DNA of 5,987 nt, taken from positions 1 through 5,987 of the forward strand of contig RFJF01000922.1 of NCBI GenBank assembly GCA_003695455.1, read 5' to 3'. The position numbers and the translations under genes were made by a program. The DNA is from Chloroflexota bacterium (GTDB lineage Bacteria; Chloroflexota; Anaerolineae; 4572-78; J111). Below the pieces are notes generated by a model. It did no database searches. It worked only from the letters and a program-made list of their open reading frames with translations, and had not been told where the DNA came from. Positions 1-5,242 of the stretch are shown here, one piece after another; position 1 is the stretch's first letter; each line of letters starts with the position of its first letter.

Positions 1-386
1 CCCTTGTCGCACACGGGGCAATCGAGGGGGTGGCTGGTGAGCAAAAATTCCAGCACCGATTTGCGGTCGTCCAGCGCGGCCTCGGAGTTGACTTTAACCA
101 CCATTCCTTCCGACACGGGAGTTGAGCAGGCGGTCATCGGTTTGGGGAAGAAGCGGATGACCGGCTCGCCGTTTTCATCGAGGATGGGTTGGCGGGTGGC
201 GCGGTCAAAAGCGGGCGTGCCCACTTCAACCAGGCACATACGGCACATGCCCACCGGCTCCATTTTGGCATGGTAGCAAAATACCGGAATTTCGTTGCCG
301 ATTTTTTTGGCGGCTTCCACAATCAGCGTGCCTTTGGGCACAGTCACAGATTGGCCGTCAATGGTGAGGGTTACTGTATCGGTCAA
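1..386 (-). CDS. nuoG: NADH-quinone oxidoreductase subunit G, N-terminal part (runs off left edge)
   Basis: Large Fe-S subunit of complex I, which passes electrons from NuoF along a chain of clusters towards the quinone site. Only 128 codons are in the window. A ferredoxin-like [2Fe-2S] domain fills residues 5-95 with ligands Cys37, Cys48, Cys51 and Cys87. The spacing C-x10-C-x2-C-x35-C fits cluster N1b of the family. His119, Cys123 and Cys126 (HPLDCPVC) begin the His/Cys-ligated [4Fe-4S] cluster N5, whose fourth ligand lies off the edge. The start is TTG at 386: an in-frame TGA sits two codons upstream (390-392), and the next possible start, a GTG at codon 14, would cut the first strand of the ferredoxin fold. 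A GAAAGGG (398-404) lies 11 nt upstream. It follows nuoF after a 93-nt gap with a hairpin. Family identity is certain; the start is very likely. Confidence 0.96.
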   Translation of the reverse strand, partial: MTDTVTLTIDGQSVTVPKGTLIVEAAKKIGNEIPVFCYHAKMEPVGMCRMCLVEVGTPAFDRATRQPILDENGEPVIRFFPKPMTACSTPVSEGMVVKVNSEAALDDRKSVLEFLLTSHPLDCPVCDK

Positions 387-397
387 AGTTCAAACTG

Positions 398-404
398 CCC
401 TTTC
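398..404 (-). promoter_or_regulatory. Ribosome binding site of nuoG
   Basis: GAAAGGG on the minus strand, 11 nt before the TTG at 386. The spacing is rather long, but this is the only purine-rich match ahead of the only available start. It lies just downstream of the 414-479 hairpin, so folding of that hairpin would leave it exposed (inference). Confidence 0.5.
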
Positions 405-413
405 TGATTCTTC

Positions 414-479
414 AGGAGCAGGGAGTAAGAAGTAAGGATTAAAGGGGTGTTTTTCTCCTACTCCGTACTTCCTGCTCCT
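414..479 (-). repeat. Long imperfect inverted repeat (hairpin) between nuoF and nuoG
   Basis: Arms at 414-438 and 456-479 pair over about 21 positions. Nine perfect base pairs lie at the base (AGGAGCAGG with its complement). Further paired blocks of 4, 2 and 4 bp follow, broken by single mismatches, and a 3-bp block lies beyond a one-base bulge. The loop is about 17 nt. The arm starts at the base directly after the nuoF TAA. There is no U-run after the 3' arm, so it does not look like an intrinsic terminator. Both arms are made of degenerate GGAGTA/GGAAGTA-like words, so it may be a dispersed intergenic repeat. A role in mRNA processing or 3'-end protection of the upstream message is possible but inferred. 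Confidence 0.7.
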
Positions 480-1793
480 TTAAAAGAACGTGTGAATCAA
501 ATCTTTTGCCGGGCCGGGCGTGGTCTCCTCTTCGGCCACGGCCAGCGCCTCGTACTCGTCGCGGAACAGATCGATGCTGGTGCGCACGCCGGGCACTACA
601 AACTCGCCCAGCAGGCAGAAGGTGTTGCCTTTCATCTGCTCAATGATGGTTTCAAGCAGTTCCACATCCTGTTTGGTGCCGTGTCCTTCGCGGAGTTTGC
701 GGAACACATTGACCAGCCAGAATGTGCCTTCGCGGCAGGGGCTGCACTTGCCGCAGCTTTCGTGTTTGAAGAATTTGACGTTTTTCTCGGCGGCCCAAAC
801 CGCGTCCACGGTTTCATCCAGAATAATGAACGAGGCCGAACCGAGCATGGTGCCGGCGGCGGCCATCGCCTCGTAATCCATGGTGGTGTCCAGCTTGTCC
901 GGCCCGATAATCGCCGAGGAGGCGCCGGCGGGTAAAATGCCTTTGACGGCTTTGCCGTCAATGATGCCGCCGCCGCACTCTTCAATTAAATAGCGAATGG
1001 GCGTGCCCAGCGGCAGTTCGTAATTGCCGGGTTTGTTCACCCGGCCGCTGAGGCTGAAAATTTTGGTACCGGGGCTTTTTTCGGTGCCGTACTGCCGGTA
1101 CCAGTCCGAGCCGTGCAGGACAATGGGCGGTACGTTGGTCAGTGTTTCAACGTTGTTGATGACGGTGGGTTTGGCGTACAGCCCTTCGACGGCGGGAAAG
1201 GGAGGGCGGCTGCGCGGCTGGCCCATTTGCCCTTCCAGACTGCTGAGCAACGCAGTTTCTTCGCCGCAGATGTACGCGCCCGCGCCCAAATGCAGGTGCA
1301 GCTCCATTGAAAATTCTGAACCCAGAATGTTGCGGCCCAGGTAGCCGTGCCGGTAGGCTTCGGCCACGGCCTGCTGCAAATGGTCGCGGAAGACAGGCGC
1401 AAACTCGCCGCGCCCGTAAATGTAGGCGGTTTCCGCGCCCACAGCGTAACAGGTCAGAATAATCCCCTCGATGAGCTGGTGGGGGTTGTAGGTCATGATT
1501 TCGCGGTCTTTAAAGGTGCCGGGTTCGCTTTCGTCGGCGTTGACCACCACGTATTTGGGGTAAATATCTTTGGGAATGAAGCCCCACTTGACCCCGGCGG
1601 GGAAGCCCGCGCCGCCGCGCCCGCGCAGGCCAGAGGCTTTGACCACGTTGGTCACATCGCCGGGCTGCATCTCTTTGAGCGCCTTTTCCAGCGCCCGGTA
1701 GCCGTCGTTGGCCCGGTAGACTTCAATCTGGTGGATGTTTTCAACGTCGCGGTGCCGGAACAGCACGTACTTGTCAATCAGTTCGTTACCCAT
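480..1793 (-). CDS. nuoF: NADH-quinone oxidoreductase subunit F (NADH- and FMN-binding, 51 kDa type)
   Basis: Catalytic entry point of complex I in the cytoplasm: it oxidises NADH, passes a hydride to FMN, and hands electrons on through [4Fe-4S] cluster N3. The protein is 437 aa, the normal family length. The glycine-rich nucleotide loop GLRGRGGAGFPAG is at 55-67, the NADESEPGTFKDRE flavin/NADH segment at 85-98, and YICGEETALLSSLEG at 174-188. The SLBB-like region follows at about 245-300. The N3 motif is ESCGKCSPCREG with Cys347, Cys350 and Cys353, and the fourth ligand is Cys393 in TFCLLGE. The ATG at 1793 has a strong AAGGA at 1800-1804 with 6-nt spacing. nuoE lies 24 nt upstream and nuoG 93 nt downstream, consistent with one transcript. 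All cluster and flavin motifs are intact. Formate dehydrogenase or hydrogenase homologues share these motifs, but the nuo context settles the call. Confidence 0.98.
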   Translation of the reverse strand: MGNELIDKYVLFRHRDVENIHQIEVYRANDGYRALEKALKEMQPGDVTNVVKASGLRGRGGAGFPAGVKWGFIPKDIYPKYVVVNADESEPGTFKDREIMTYNPHQLIEGIILTCYAVGAETAYIYGRGEFAPVFRDHLQQAVAEAYRHGYLGRNILGSEFSMELHLHLGAGAYICGEETALLSSLEGQMGQPRSRPPFPAVEGLYAKPTVINNVETLTNVPPIVLHGSDWYRQYGTEKSPGTKIFSLSGRVNKPGNYELPLGTPIRYLIEECGGGIIDGKAVKGILPAGASSAIIGPDKLDTTMDYEAMAAAGTMLGSASFIILDETVDAVWAAEKNVKFFKHESCGKCSPCREGTFWLVNVFRKLREGHGTKQDVELLETIIEQMKGNTFCLLGEFVVPGVRTSIDLFRDEYEALAVAEEETTPGPAKDLIHTFF

Positions 1794-1799
1794 TCGCTA

Positions 1800-1804
1800 T
1801 CCTT
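1800..1804 (-). promoter_or_regulatory. Ribosome binding site of nuoF
   Basis: AAGGA on the minus strand, 6 nt before the ATG at 1793, within the short nuoE-nuoF gap. It fixes the nuoF start. Confidence 0.75.
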
Positions 1805-1817
1805 TTGCCGGCAGGCG

Positions 1818-2315
1818 TTACTGCTGAATTTTGGCCTGTTCACGGAACGAGGCAATAATTTGGTCAATCTTGTCGTCGGTCAGGCTTTCAAAATATTCCA
1901 GGTTAATCTGGCACATGGGCGCTTTGTCGCAGGCGGCCAGGCAGACCACCGATTCCACGGTGAAGAGGCCGTCCTCGGTGGTGCCGCCGGTGGGCGGCAG
2001 GCCCATCCGCTCGCAGAAGCGGCGGTAAAAATCCTCTGCACCGCGCAGGGCGCAGGGCAAATCGGTGCAAACCTGCACCATATATTTGCCGGTTGGCTCT
2101 TTGCGGAACAGGGTGTAAAAACCGATAATCGAATGGACGTGGGTTACAGGAATGTCCAACGCATCGGCCACGGCCTGAATATCATCGTTGTCCAGCCAGT
2201 TTTTTTCGCGCTGCGCCAGGTAGAGCGCCGGCAGCACCGCCGACAGTTTGCGGTCGGGCGGGTATTTTTTGAGGATTTTGTCCAGTTCCTGCTGTTCTTT
2301 TTCGGTCCAGGCCAT
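1818..2315 (-). CDS. nuoE: NADH-quinone oxidoreductase subunit E (24 kDa type, thioredoxin-like [2Fe-2S])
   Basis: Peripheral-arm subunit that pairs with NuoF and holds the [2Fe-2S] cluster N1a close to FMN. The protein is 165 aa, the usual length. An N-terminal helical bundle spans about residues 1-70 (with IIGFYTLF at 63-70), followed by a thioredoxin-like domain. Ligands are Cys83 and Cys88 (VCTDLPC, C-x4-C) and Cys125 and Cys129 (CLAAC, C-x3-C), with 36 residues between the pairs as the family requires. The ATG overlaps the nuoCD stop by one base in TAATG, so translation is probably coupled. A purine-rich GGGAGAGG at 2326-2333 inside the nuoCD end can serve as ribosome site, though its 10-nt spacing is a little long. 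It is followed 24 nt later by nuoF, its structural partner. Confidence 0.98.
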   Translation of the reverse strand: MAWTEKEQQELDKILKKYPPDRKLSAVLPALYLAQREKNWLDNDDIQAVADALDIPVTHVHSIIGFYTLFRKEPTGKYMVQVCTDLPCALRGAEDFYRRFCERMGLPPTGGTTEDGLFTVESVVCLAACDKAPMCQINLEYFESLTDDKIDQIIASFREQAKIQQ

Positions 2316-4069
2316 TAGCGGTCTACCTCTCCCAAAACAATGTCAATGGAGCCGATGACGGTAATCAGGTCGGCAATGTAGCCGCCGCGCGCCATCAGGT
2401 CGGTGGCTTGCAGGTTTACAAACGATGGCCCGCGCACCCGCAGGCGGTGGGGTTTGGCGGTGCCATCGCTGAGCAGGCCAAAGCCCAGCCAACCTTTGGG
2501 GTTTTCGTGCACGTGATACACCTGCCCTTCCGGCGGGCGGTAGCCTTCGGTAACCAGTTTGAAATGGTGAATGAGCGATTCCATACTGGTTGAAATTTCT
2601 TCGCGGGGCGGCAGGGCCACTTTGCGGTTGGCGGTGCGGTGCGGGCCGGGCTTGATTTTATCCAGCGCCTGCTGAATGATGCGCAGACTCTGCCGCATTT
2701 CTGCCACCCGAACCGTGTAACGGGCGTAGGTGTCGGCTTCGGTGGCGGTGGGGATTTCAAAATCCAGGTCTGCGTAGGCCAGGTAGGGCCGCACTTTTCG
2801 CAAATCGAGCGGCACGCCGGCGGCGCGCAGCAGCGGCCCGGTTACGCCGAGCGCAATCGCGTCATCGGCCTTCAGAATACCAATCCCTTTGGTGCGGCTG
2901 AGCCAGAGCGGGTTGCGGGTCAGTAAATCCTCAAAATCCTGCATGTGAACTTCTGACTCTTTCAAAAAGGCCCGTACCGCCGCATCGAACGCGCCTGGCA
3001 GGGGCCAGCGCAGGCCACCCACGCTGAAGTAGCTGGTGGTCATGCGCGCGCCACAAACCATCTCAAAAATGTCCAGTATTCGCTCGCGCATCTGGAAGGT
3101 GTACTGGCTGATGGCGTGCGCCGTGCCGCTCACGTCCATGGCGTGCGTGCCCAGCCAGATGAGGTGGCTGCCCAGCCGTTGCAGCTCAACCAAAATGGTG
3201 CGGGCGTACTGCACGTGTTCGGGGATGTCCACCTGCATCAGTTTTTCAACGGTGCTGACAAAAGCGTAGTTGTTGGCCATGGGCGAGGCGTAATCCATGC
3301 GGTCGCAGTAGGGAATAAACTGCTCGTAGCGCACGTTTTCGCCGGTTTTTTCAAAACCGGAGTGCAGGTAGCCCACCTCGGGGCCAACGCGCACCACCAC
3401 TTCGCCGTCCAGTTCAGTAGCCAGCCGGAGCACGCCGTGCGTGGCCGGGTGGTGCGGCCCCAGGTTGATGACCATGTTGCCTTCGGTGTCCATCTCTTCC
3501 GGCAGTTCGGTTTCAAACGAGGGGCCAAACATAATCGGCTTGCCCAAATGGGCAAAGCGGGGATTGTTGCGGTCGTGTTCAAAATAAACCGGCTCGCCGC
3601 CGAGCGGGTAATCTTTGCGCAGCGGATGCCCCACCCAGTTGTCGGGCATCATGATGCGGCGCATGTTGGGGTGACCCATAAAATTGATGCCCATCAAATC
3701 GTAGGTTTCGCGTTCCAGCCAGTCGGCGGTGGGCCACAAGTCGGTGACGGTGGGCAGGGCGGGCAGAGCGTCACGGCTGCTGTCTTCCGGTTCCGGGGCG
3801 GCGGTGACCAGCCGCAAAAATCTGTTGTGGGGAATGGAGTACAGTTCGTAATTAACAGCAAATCGGGGGGATTGGCCCAGTTTGGCGCGGTCTGTACCGT
3901 ACACATCCACCAGCAGGTTGAATTGCGACGTCTCGTCATCCCGCAGAAAACGGGCCACATCGTGCAGGTGGGCGGCGTCCACGGTCAGGGTTTCATCGCC
4001 CCTGAATTCTGTGCGCTCCGTGACCGCAGACGGAATTTTGGCGTTTAATTTTTCAAGAAAATTGGTCAT
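2315..4069 (-). CDS. nuoCD: NADH-quinone oxidoreductase fused subunits C and D
   Basis: Single 584-aa polypeptide joining the 30-kDa (NuoC) and 49-kDa (NuoD) subunits of the quinone-reducing module. The NuoC part is about residues 1-165 and carries the family signature [10 protein letters not shown] (119-128) with RRIMMPDNW (137-145). A short linker follows. The NuoD part is about 195-584: [14 protein letters not shown] (203-216) contains His207 and His211 of the quinone pocket, and RMDY (257-260) supplies the quinone-contacting Tyr260. It ends in the standard IVLGEVDR. The length is close to that of the E. coli fusion. I place the start at the ATG at 4069, with a weak TGGA 7 nt upstream. The frame stays open to a TTG at 4111, but those 14 codons would be read from the (TRCCAAT)3 repeat and are not NuoC-like. 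The stop overlaps the nuoE start (TAATG). No frameshift is visible at the junction. Confidence 0.97.
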   Translation of the reverse strand: MTNFLEKLNAKIPSAVTERTEFRGDETLTVDAAHLHDVARFLRDDETSQFNLLVDVYGTDRAKLGQSPRFAVNYELYSIPHNRFLRLVTAAPEPEDSSRDALPALPTVTDLWPTADWLERETYDLMGINFMGHPNMRRIMMPDNWVGHPLRKDYPLGGEPVYFEHDRNNPRFAHLGKPIMFGPSFETELPEEMDTEGNMVINLGPHHPATHGVLRLATELDGEVVVRVGPEVGYLHSGFEKTGENVRYEQFIPYCDRMDYASPMANNYAFVSTVEKLMQVDIPEHVQYARTILVELQRLGSHLIWLGTHAMDVSGTAHAISQYTFQMRERILDIFEMVCGARMTTSYFSVGGLRWPLPGAFDAAVRAFLKESEVHMQDFEDLLTRNPLWLSRTKGIGILKADDAIALGVTGPLLRAAGVPLDLRKVRPYLAYADLDFEIPTATEADTYARYTVRVAEMRQSLRIIQQALDKIKPGPHRTANRKVALPPREEISTSMESLIHHFKLVTEGYRPPEGQVYHVHENPKGWLGFGLLSDGTAKPHRLRVRGPSFVNLQATDLMARGGYIADLITVIGSIDIVLGEVDR

Positions 4070-4084
4070 GTCAGATTCCAGGAT

Positions 4085-4105
4085 TACCAATTGCCAATTA
4101 CCAAT
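4085..4105. repeat. Tandem heptamer, three copies of TRCCAAT
   Basis: TACCAAT, TGCCAAT and TACCAAT follow one another without a gap (4085-4091, 4092-4098, 4099-4105). On the coding strand this reads as repeated ATTGGYA and ends 15 nt before the nuoCD ATG. Because 21 is a multiple of three, it keeps a reading frame open ahead of nuoCD and so creates a false N-terminal extension. Confidence 0.85.
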
Positions 4106-4115
4106 GAGCAAATAT

Positions 4116-4146
4116 CAATGAATGAGTTCAACCGAACAATGAATGA
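4116..4146. repeat. Direct repeat CAATGAATGA, two copies 21 nt apart
   Basis: Exact 10-mers at 4116-4125 and 4137-4146 have start-to-start spacing of 21 nt, two helical turns. Between them GTTC at 4126-4129 and GAAC at 4134-4137 form a small inverted repeat. The geometry could suit a DNA-binding protein, but it may equally be part of the degenerate repeat mosaic. Confidence 0.6.
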
Positions 4147-4165
4147 CAAATACCGTTTGCGTCCC

Positions 4166-4189
4166 TGCTACTCTGTTACCTTGCTACTC
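4166..4189. repeat. Tandem octamer, three degenerate copies of TGYTACYY
   Basis: TGCTACTC, TGTTACCT and TGCTACTC lie end to end at 4166-4173, 4174-4181 and 4182-4189. The outer two are identical. The word resembles the CTACTCC words in the nuoF-nuoG hairpin. Confidence 0.75.
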
Positions 4190-4190
4190 C

Positions 4191-4208
4191 ACAAACTCTA
4201 CAAACTCA
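4191..4208. repeat. Tandem nonamer, two copies of ACAAACTCW
   Basis: ACAAACTCT (4191-4199) and ACAAACTCA (4200-4208) abut, directly after the nuoB stop codon on the coding strand. Confidence 0.65.
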
Positions 4209-4209
4209 C

Positions 4210-4743
4210 TCACCATTCGCGCACGCCGAGTTTTTCTTCGGCTTTAATTTTTTCACGGAGTTTGTCCATGGCGTAAAACAGGGCTTCGGGGCGGGGCGGG
4301 CAACCGGGAACGTACACATCTACCGGCAAAATTTTATCCACGCCCTGAATAATGGCGTAATTGTTGAACGGGCCGCCGCAACTGGCGCAGTCGCCCATGG
4401 CGATGACCCATTTGGGGTAGCTCATTTGGTCGTACACGCGCTTGATGACCGGCGCCATTTTGTTGGATACCCGGCCAGATACAATCAGCAGGTCTGCCTG
4501 GCGCGGCGAGGCGCGGAACACCTCGGAGCCAAAGCGGGCAATGTCAAAGCGGGCCATGCCGGCGCTGATTTGCTCGATGGCGCAGCAGGCCAGCCCAAAC
4601 GTCAGCGGCCACACCGAGCCGGTCCGGCCCCAGTTGACCACATCTTCCAGTTTGGCCAGGGCAATGCCCAGACTGCCGGTTTTTCCTTCGGCCTGCGCCT
4701 GCACGCTGCCTAATTCCTGCGGTGTTCCTGCGGCTACTCCCAA
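4210..4743 (-). CDS. nuoB: NADH-quinone oxidoreductase subunit B (cluster N2 subunit)
   Basis: Holds the terminal [4Fe-4S] cluster N2, which reduces quinone at the interface with NuoCD. The protein is 177 aa. N2 ligands are Cys53 and Cys54 (FGLACCAIE), Cys119 (GDCASCGG) and Cys148 (VPGCPPRPE). An additional Cys122 stands where many homologues have Ser (family motif ACASSGG). The start is TTG at 4743, preceded by GAAAGGGG with 7-nt spacing, so the gene overlaps the end of nuoA by 10 nt. A GTG at 4704 is a weaker alternative that would drop 13 residues of a poorly conserved N-terminus. The core from about residue 34 ([16 protein letters not shown]) to [13 protein letters not shown] is family-typical. 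The gene is separated from nuoCD by the repeat-word spacer. Confidence 0.97.
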   Translation of the reverse strand: MGVAAGTPQELGSVQAQAEGKTGSLGIALAKLEDVVNWGRTGSVWPLTFGLACCAIEQISAGMARFDIARFGSEVFRASPRQADLLIVSGRVSNKMAPVIKRVYDQMSYPKWVIAMGDCASCGGPFNNYAIIQGVDKILPVDVYVPGCPPRPEALFYAMDKLREKIKAEEKLGVREW

Positions 4744-5090
4744 TTCAGCACCCCTTTCTTCCAGACGTACACGTAACTTTCAACCAGTAACAAAACAAAA
4801 ATCCCGGCCTGAACCAGCCCGAACCACTTTAAATCCCAAAACAGCACGGCGTAGGGGTACAGAAACAGCACTTCCACATCGAACAAAATGAACAGCATGG
4901 CAACCATGTAGTACTGCACCGGCACGCGCCGGCGGGCGTCGCCGTAGTTGAGCTTGCCGGATTCGATAGTTTCCTGTTTGGCTTTGTTGAATATTTTTGG
5001 CCCCAACATGTGCGGCATGGCCAGAGAAACCACAGCCATCACAATAGCAACCAGTAGCATAATCAGAATCGGGAGATAATCTATCGGCAC
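4734..5090 (-). CDS. nuoA: NADH-quinone oxidoreductase subunit A (membrane subunit)
   Basis: Small inner-membrane subunit beside the quinone entry, first gene of the operon. The protein is 118 aa with three hydrophobic segments at about 4-25, 60-80 and 88-108. The conserved loop carries GDARRR (50-55). The segment [15 protein letters not shown] (65-79) holds the acidic Asp71 and Glu73 typical of the family, and the tail [11 protein letters not shown] is also typical. I choose GTG at 5090, which gives the classic MPIDYLPIL start, with AAGGAG at 5098-5103 and 7-nt spacing. The frame extends to a GTG at 5165, but that extra stretch is not NuoA-like and overlaps the promoter. The loop sequence [10 protein letters not shown] deviates a little from the common YESG-x4-GD form. 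The gene overlaps nuoB by 10 nt. Confidence 0.96.
   Translation of the reverse strand: MPIDYLPILIMLLVAIVMAVVSLAMPHMLGPKIFNKAKQETIESGKLNYGDARRRVPVQYYMVAMLFILFDVEVLFLYPYAVLFWDLKWFGLVQAGIFVLLLVESYVYVWKKGVLNWE
4751..4758 (-). promoter_or_regulatory. Ribosome binding site of nuoB
   Basis: GAAAGGGG lies inside the nuoA coding end, 7 nt before the TTG at 4743. It is the main reason for taking that TTG as the nuoB start. Confidence 0.7.
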
Positions 5091-5097
5091 GGGACTA

Positions 5098-5103
5098 CTC
5101 CTT
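5098..5103 (-). promoter_or_regulatory. Ribosome binding site of nuoA
   Basis: AAGGAG, a near-perfect Shine-Dalgarno, 7 nt before the GTG at 5090. It decides the start of nuoA against the longer open frame. Confidence 0.85.
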
Positions 5104-5155
5104 GATTGGCTTGCTTGGGCAGGGGAAAATGAAGTTCCCCCCGGAAAGTTCGTGT

Positions 5156-5184
5156 AGTTTATCACAAAGATTTTTTCTTGTCAA
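5156..5184 (-). promoter_or_regulatory. Sigma-70-type promoter of the nuo operon
   Basis: On the minus strand a perfect TTGACA (-35, 5179-5184) is followed after exactly 17 nt by TAAACT (-10, 5156-5161, four of six consensus bases). Transcription would start near 5149, leaving a leader of about 59 nt before the nuoA GTG. The leader contains the AAGGAG site and a G-run (5136-5141). Sequence match only; no regulator site is recognised. Confidence 0.72.
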
Positions 5185-5189
5185 AGAGT

Positions 5190-5218
5190 TTTTTATATAA
5201 ATTTTGCCGGAGTATAAT
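5190..5218 (+). promoter_or_regulatory. Putative promoter of the divergent M1-type peptidase gene
   Basis: A perfect TATAAT (-10) lies at 5213-5218. The -35 at 17-nt spacing (TTTTTA, 5190-5195) is poor, so the call rests on the -10 and the surrounding A/T-rich tract. Start of transcription would be near 5225, only about 18 nt before the ATG at 5243. It stands back to back with the nuo promoter without overlap. Confidence 0.5.
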
Positions 5219-5242
5219 CGTGGCACAGGATGAAATCAAACA

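Larger units (their letters stand above)
4070..4209 (-). other. Repeat-word spacer between nuoB and nuoCD
   Basis: This 140-nt gap is the longest in an otherwise tight operon. More than half of it consists of short direct repeats of four different units (4085-4105, 4116-4146, 4166-4189, 4191-4208). It is visibly richer in A/T than the genes around it. I find no gene, no terminator with a U-run, and no convincing promoter in it. Confidence 0.8.

Noticed and set aside
414..479. Rho-independent terminator after nuoF
   Set aside because: No U-run follows the stem on the coding strand, mismatches break the stem, and nuoG follows with no alternative promoter in sight.
1347..2318. Plus-strand open frame of 323 codons opposite nuoF and nuoE
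   Set aside because: It lies wholly antisense to two genes with complete cofactor motifs, its translation is rich in Gly, Ala, His and Val without any recognisable family, and it is a by-product of GC-rich codon use.
3116..4048. Plus-strand open frame of 310 codons opposite nuoCD
   Set aside because: Antisense shadow of a clear NuoCD; repetitive Val/His/Gly composition, no ribosome site and no family resemblance.
4070..4111. N-terminal extension of nuoCD to a TTG at 4111
   Set aside because: The 14 extra codons are read from the TRCCAAT tandem repeat; ATG 4069 gives a normal NuoC start and has a TGGA at suitable spacing.
4085..4160. Internal promoter for nuoCD (for example TTGTTC with GATATT at 17 nt)
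   Set aside because: Only three of six and four of six consensus matches in A/T-rich repeat sequence, which is expected by chance.
4070..4209. CRISPR array or small RNA gene in the nuoB-nuoCD gap
   Set aside because: Repeat units are only 7-10 nt and abut without spacers, and no stable fold or promoter-terminator pair is visible.
5230..5232. ATG at 5230 as start of the plus-strand gene
   Set aside because: It is in a different frame from the signal peptide and M1-like sequence; ATG 5243 is the first in-frame start.
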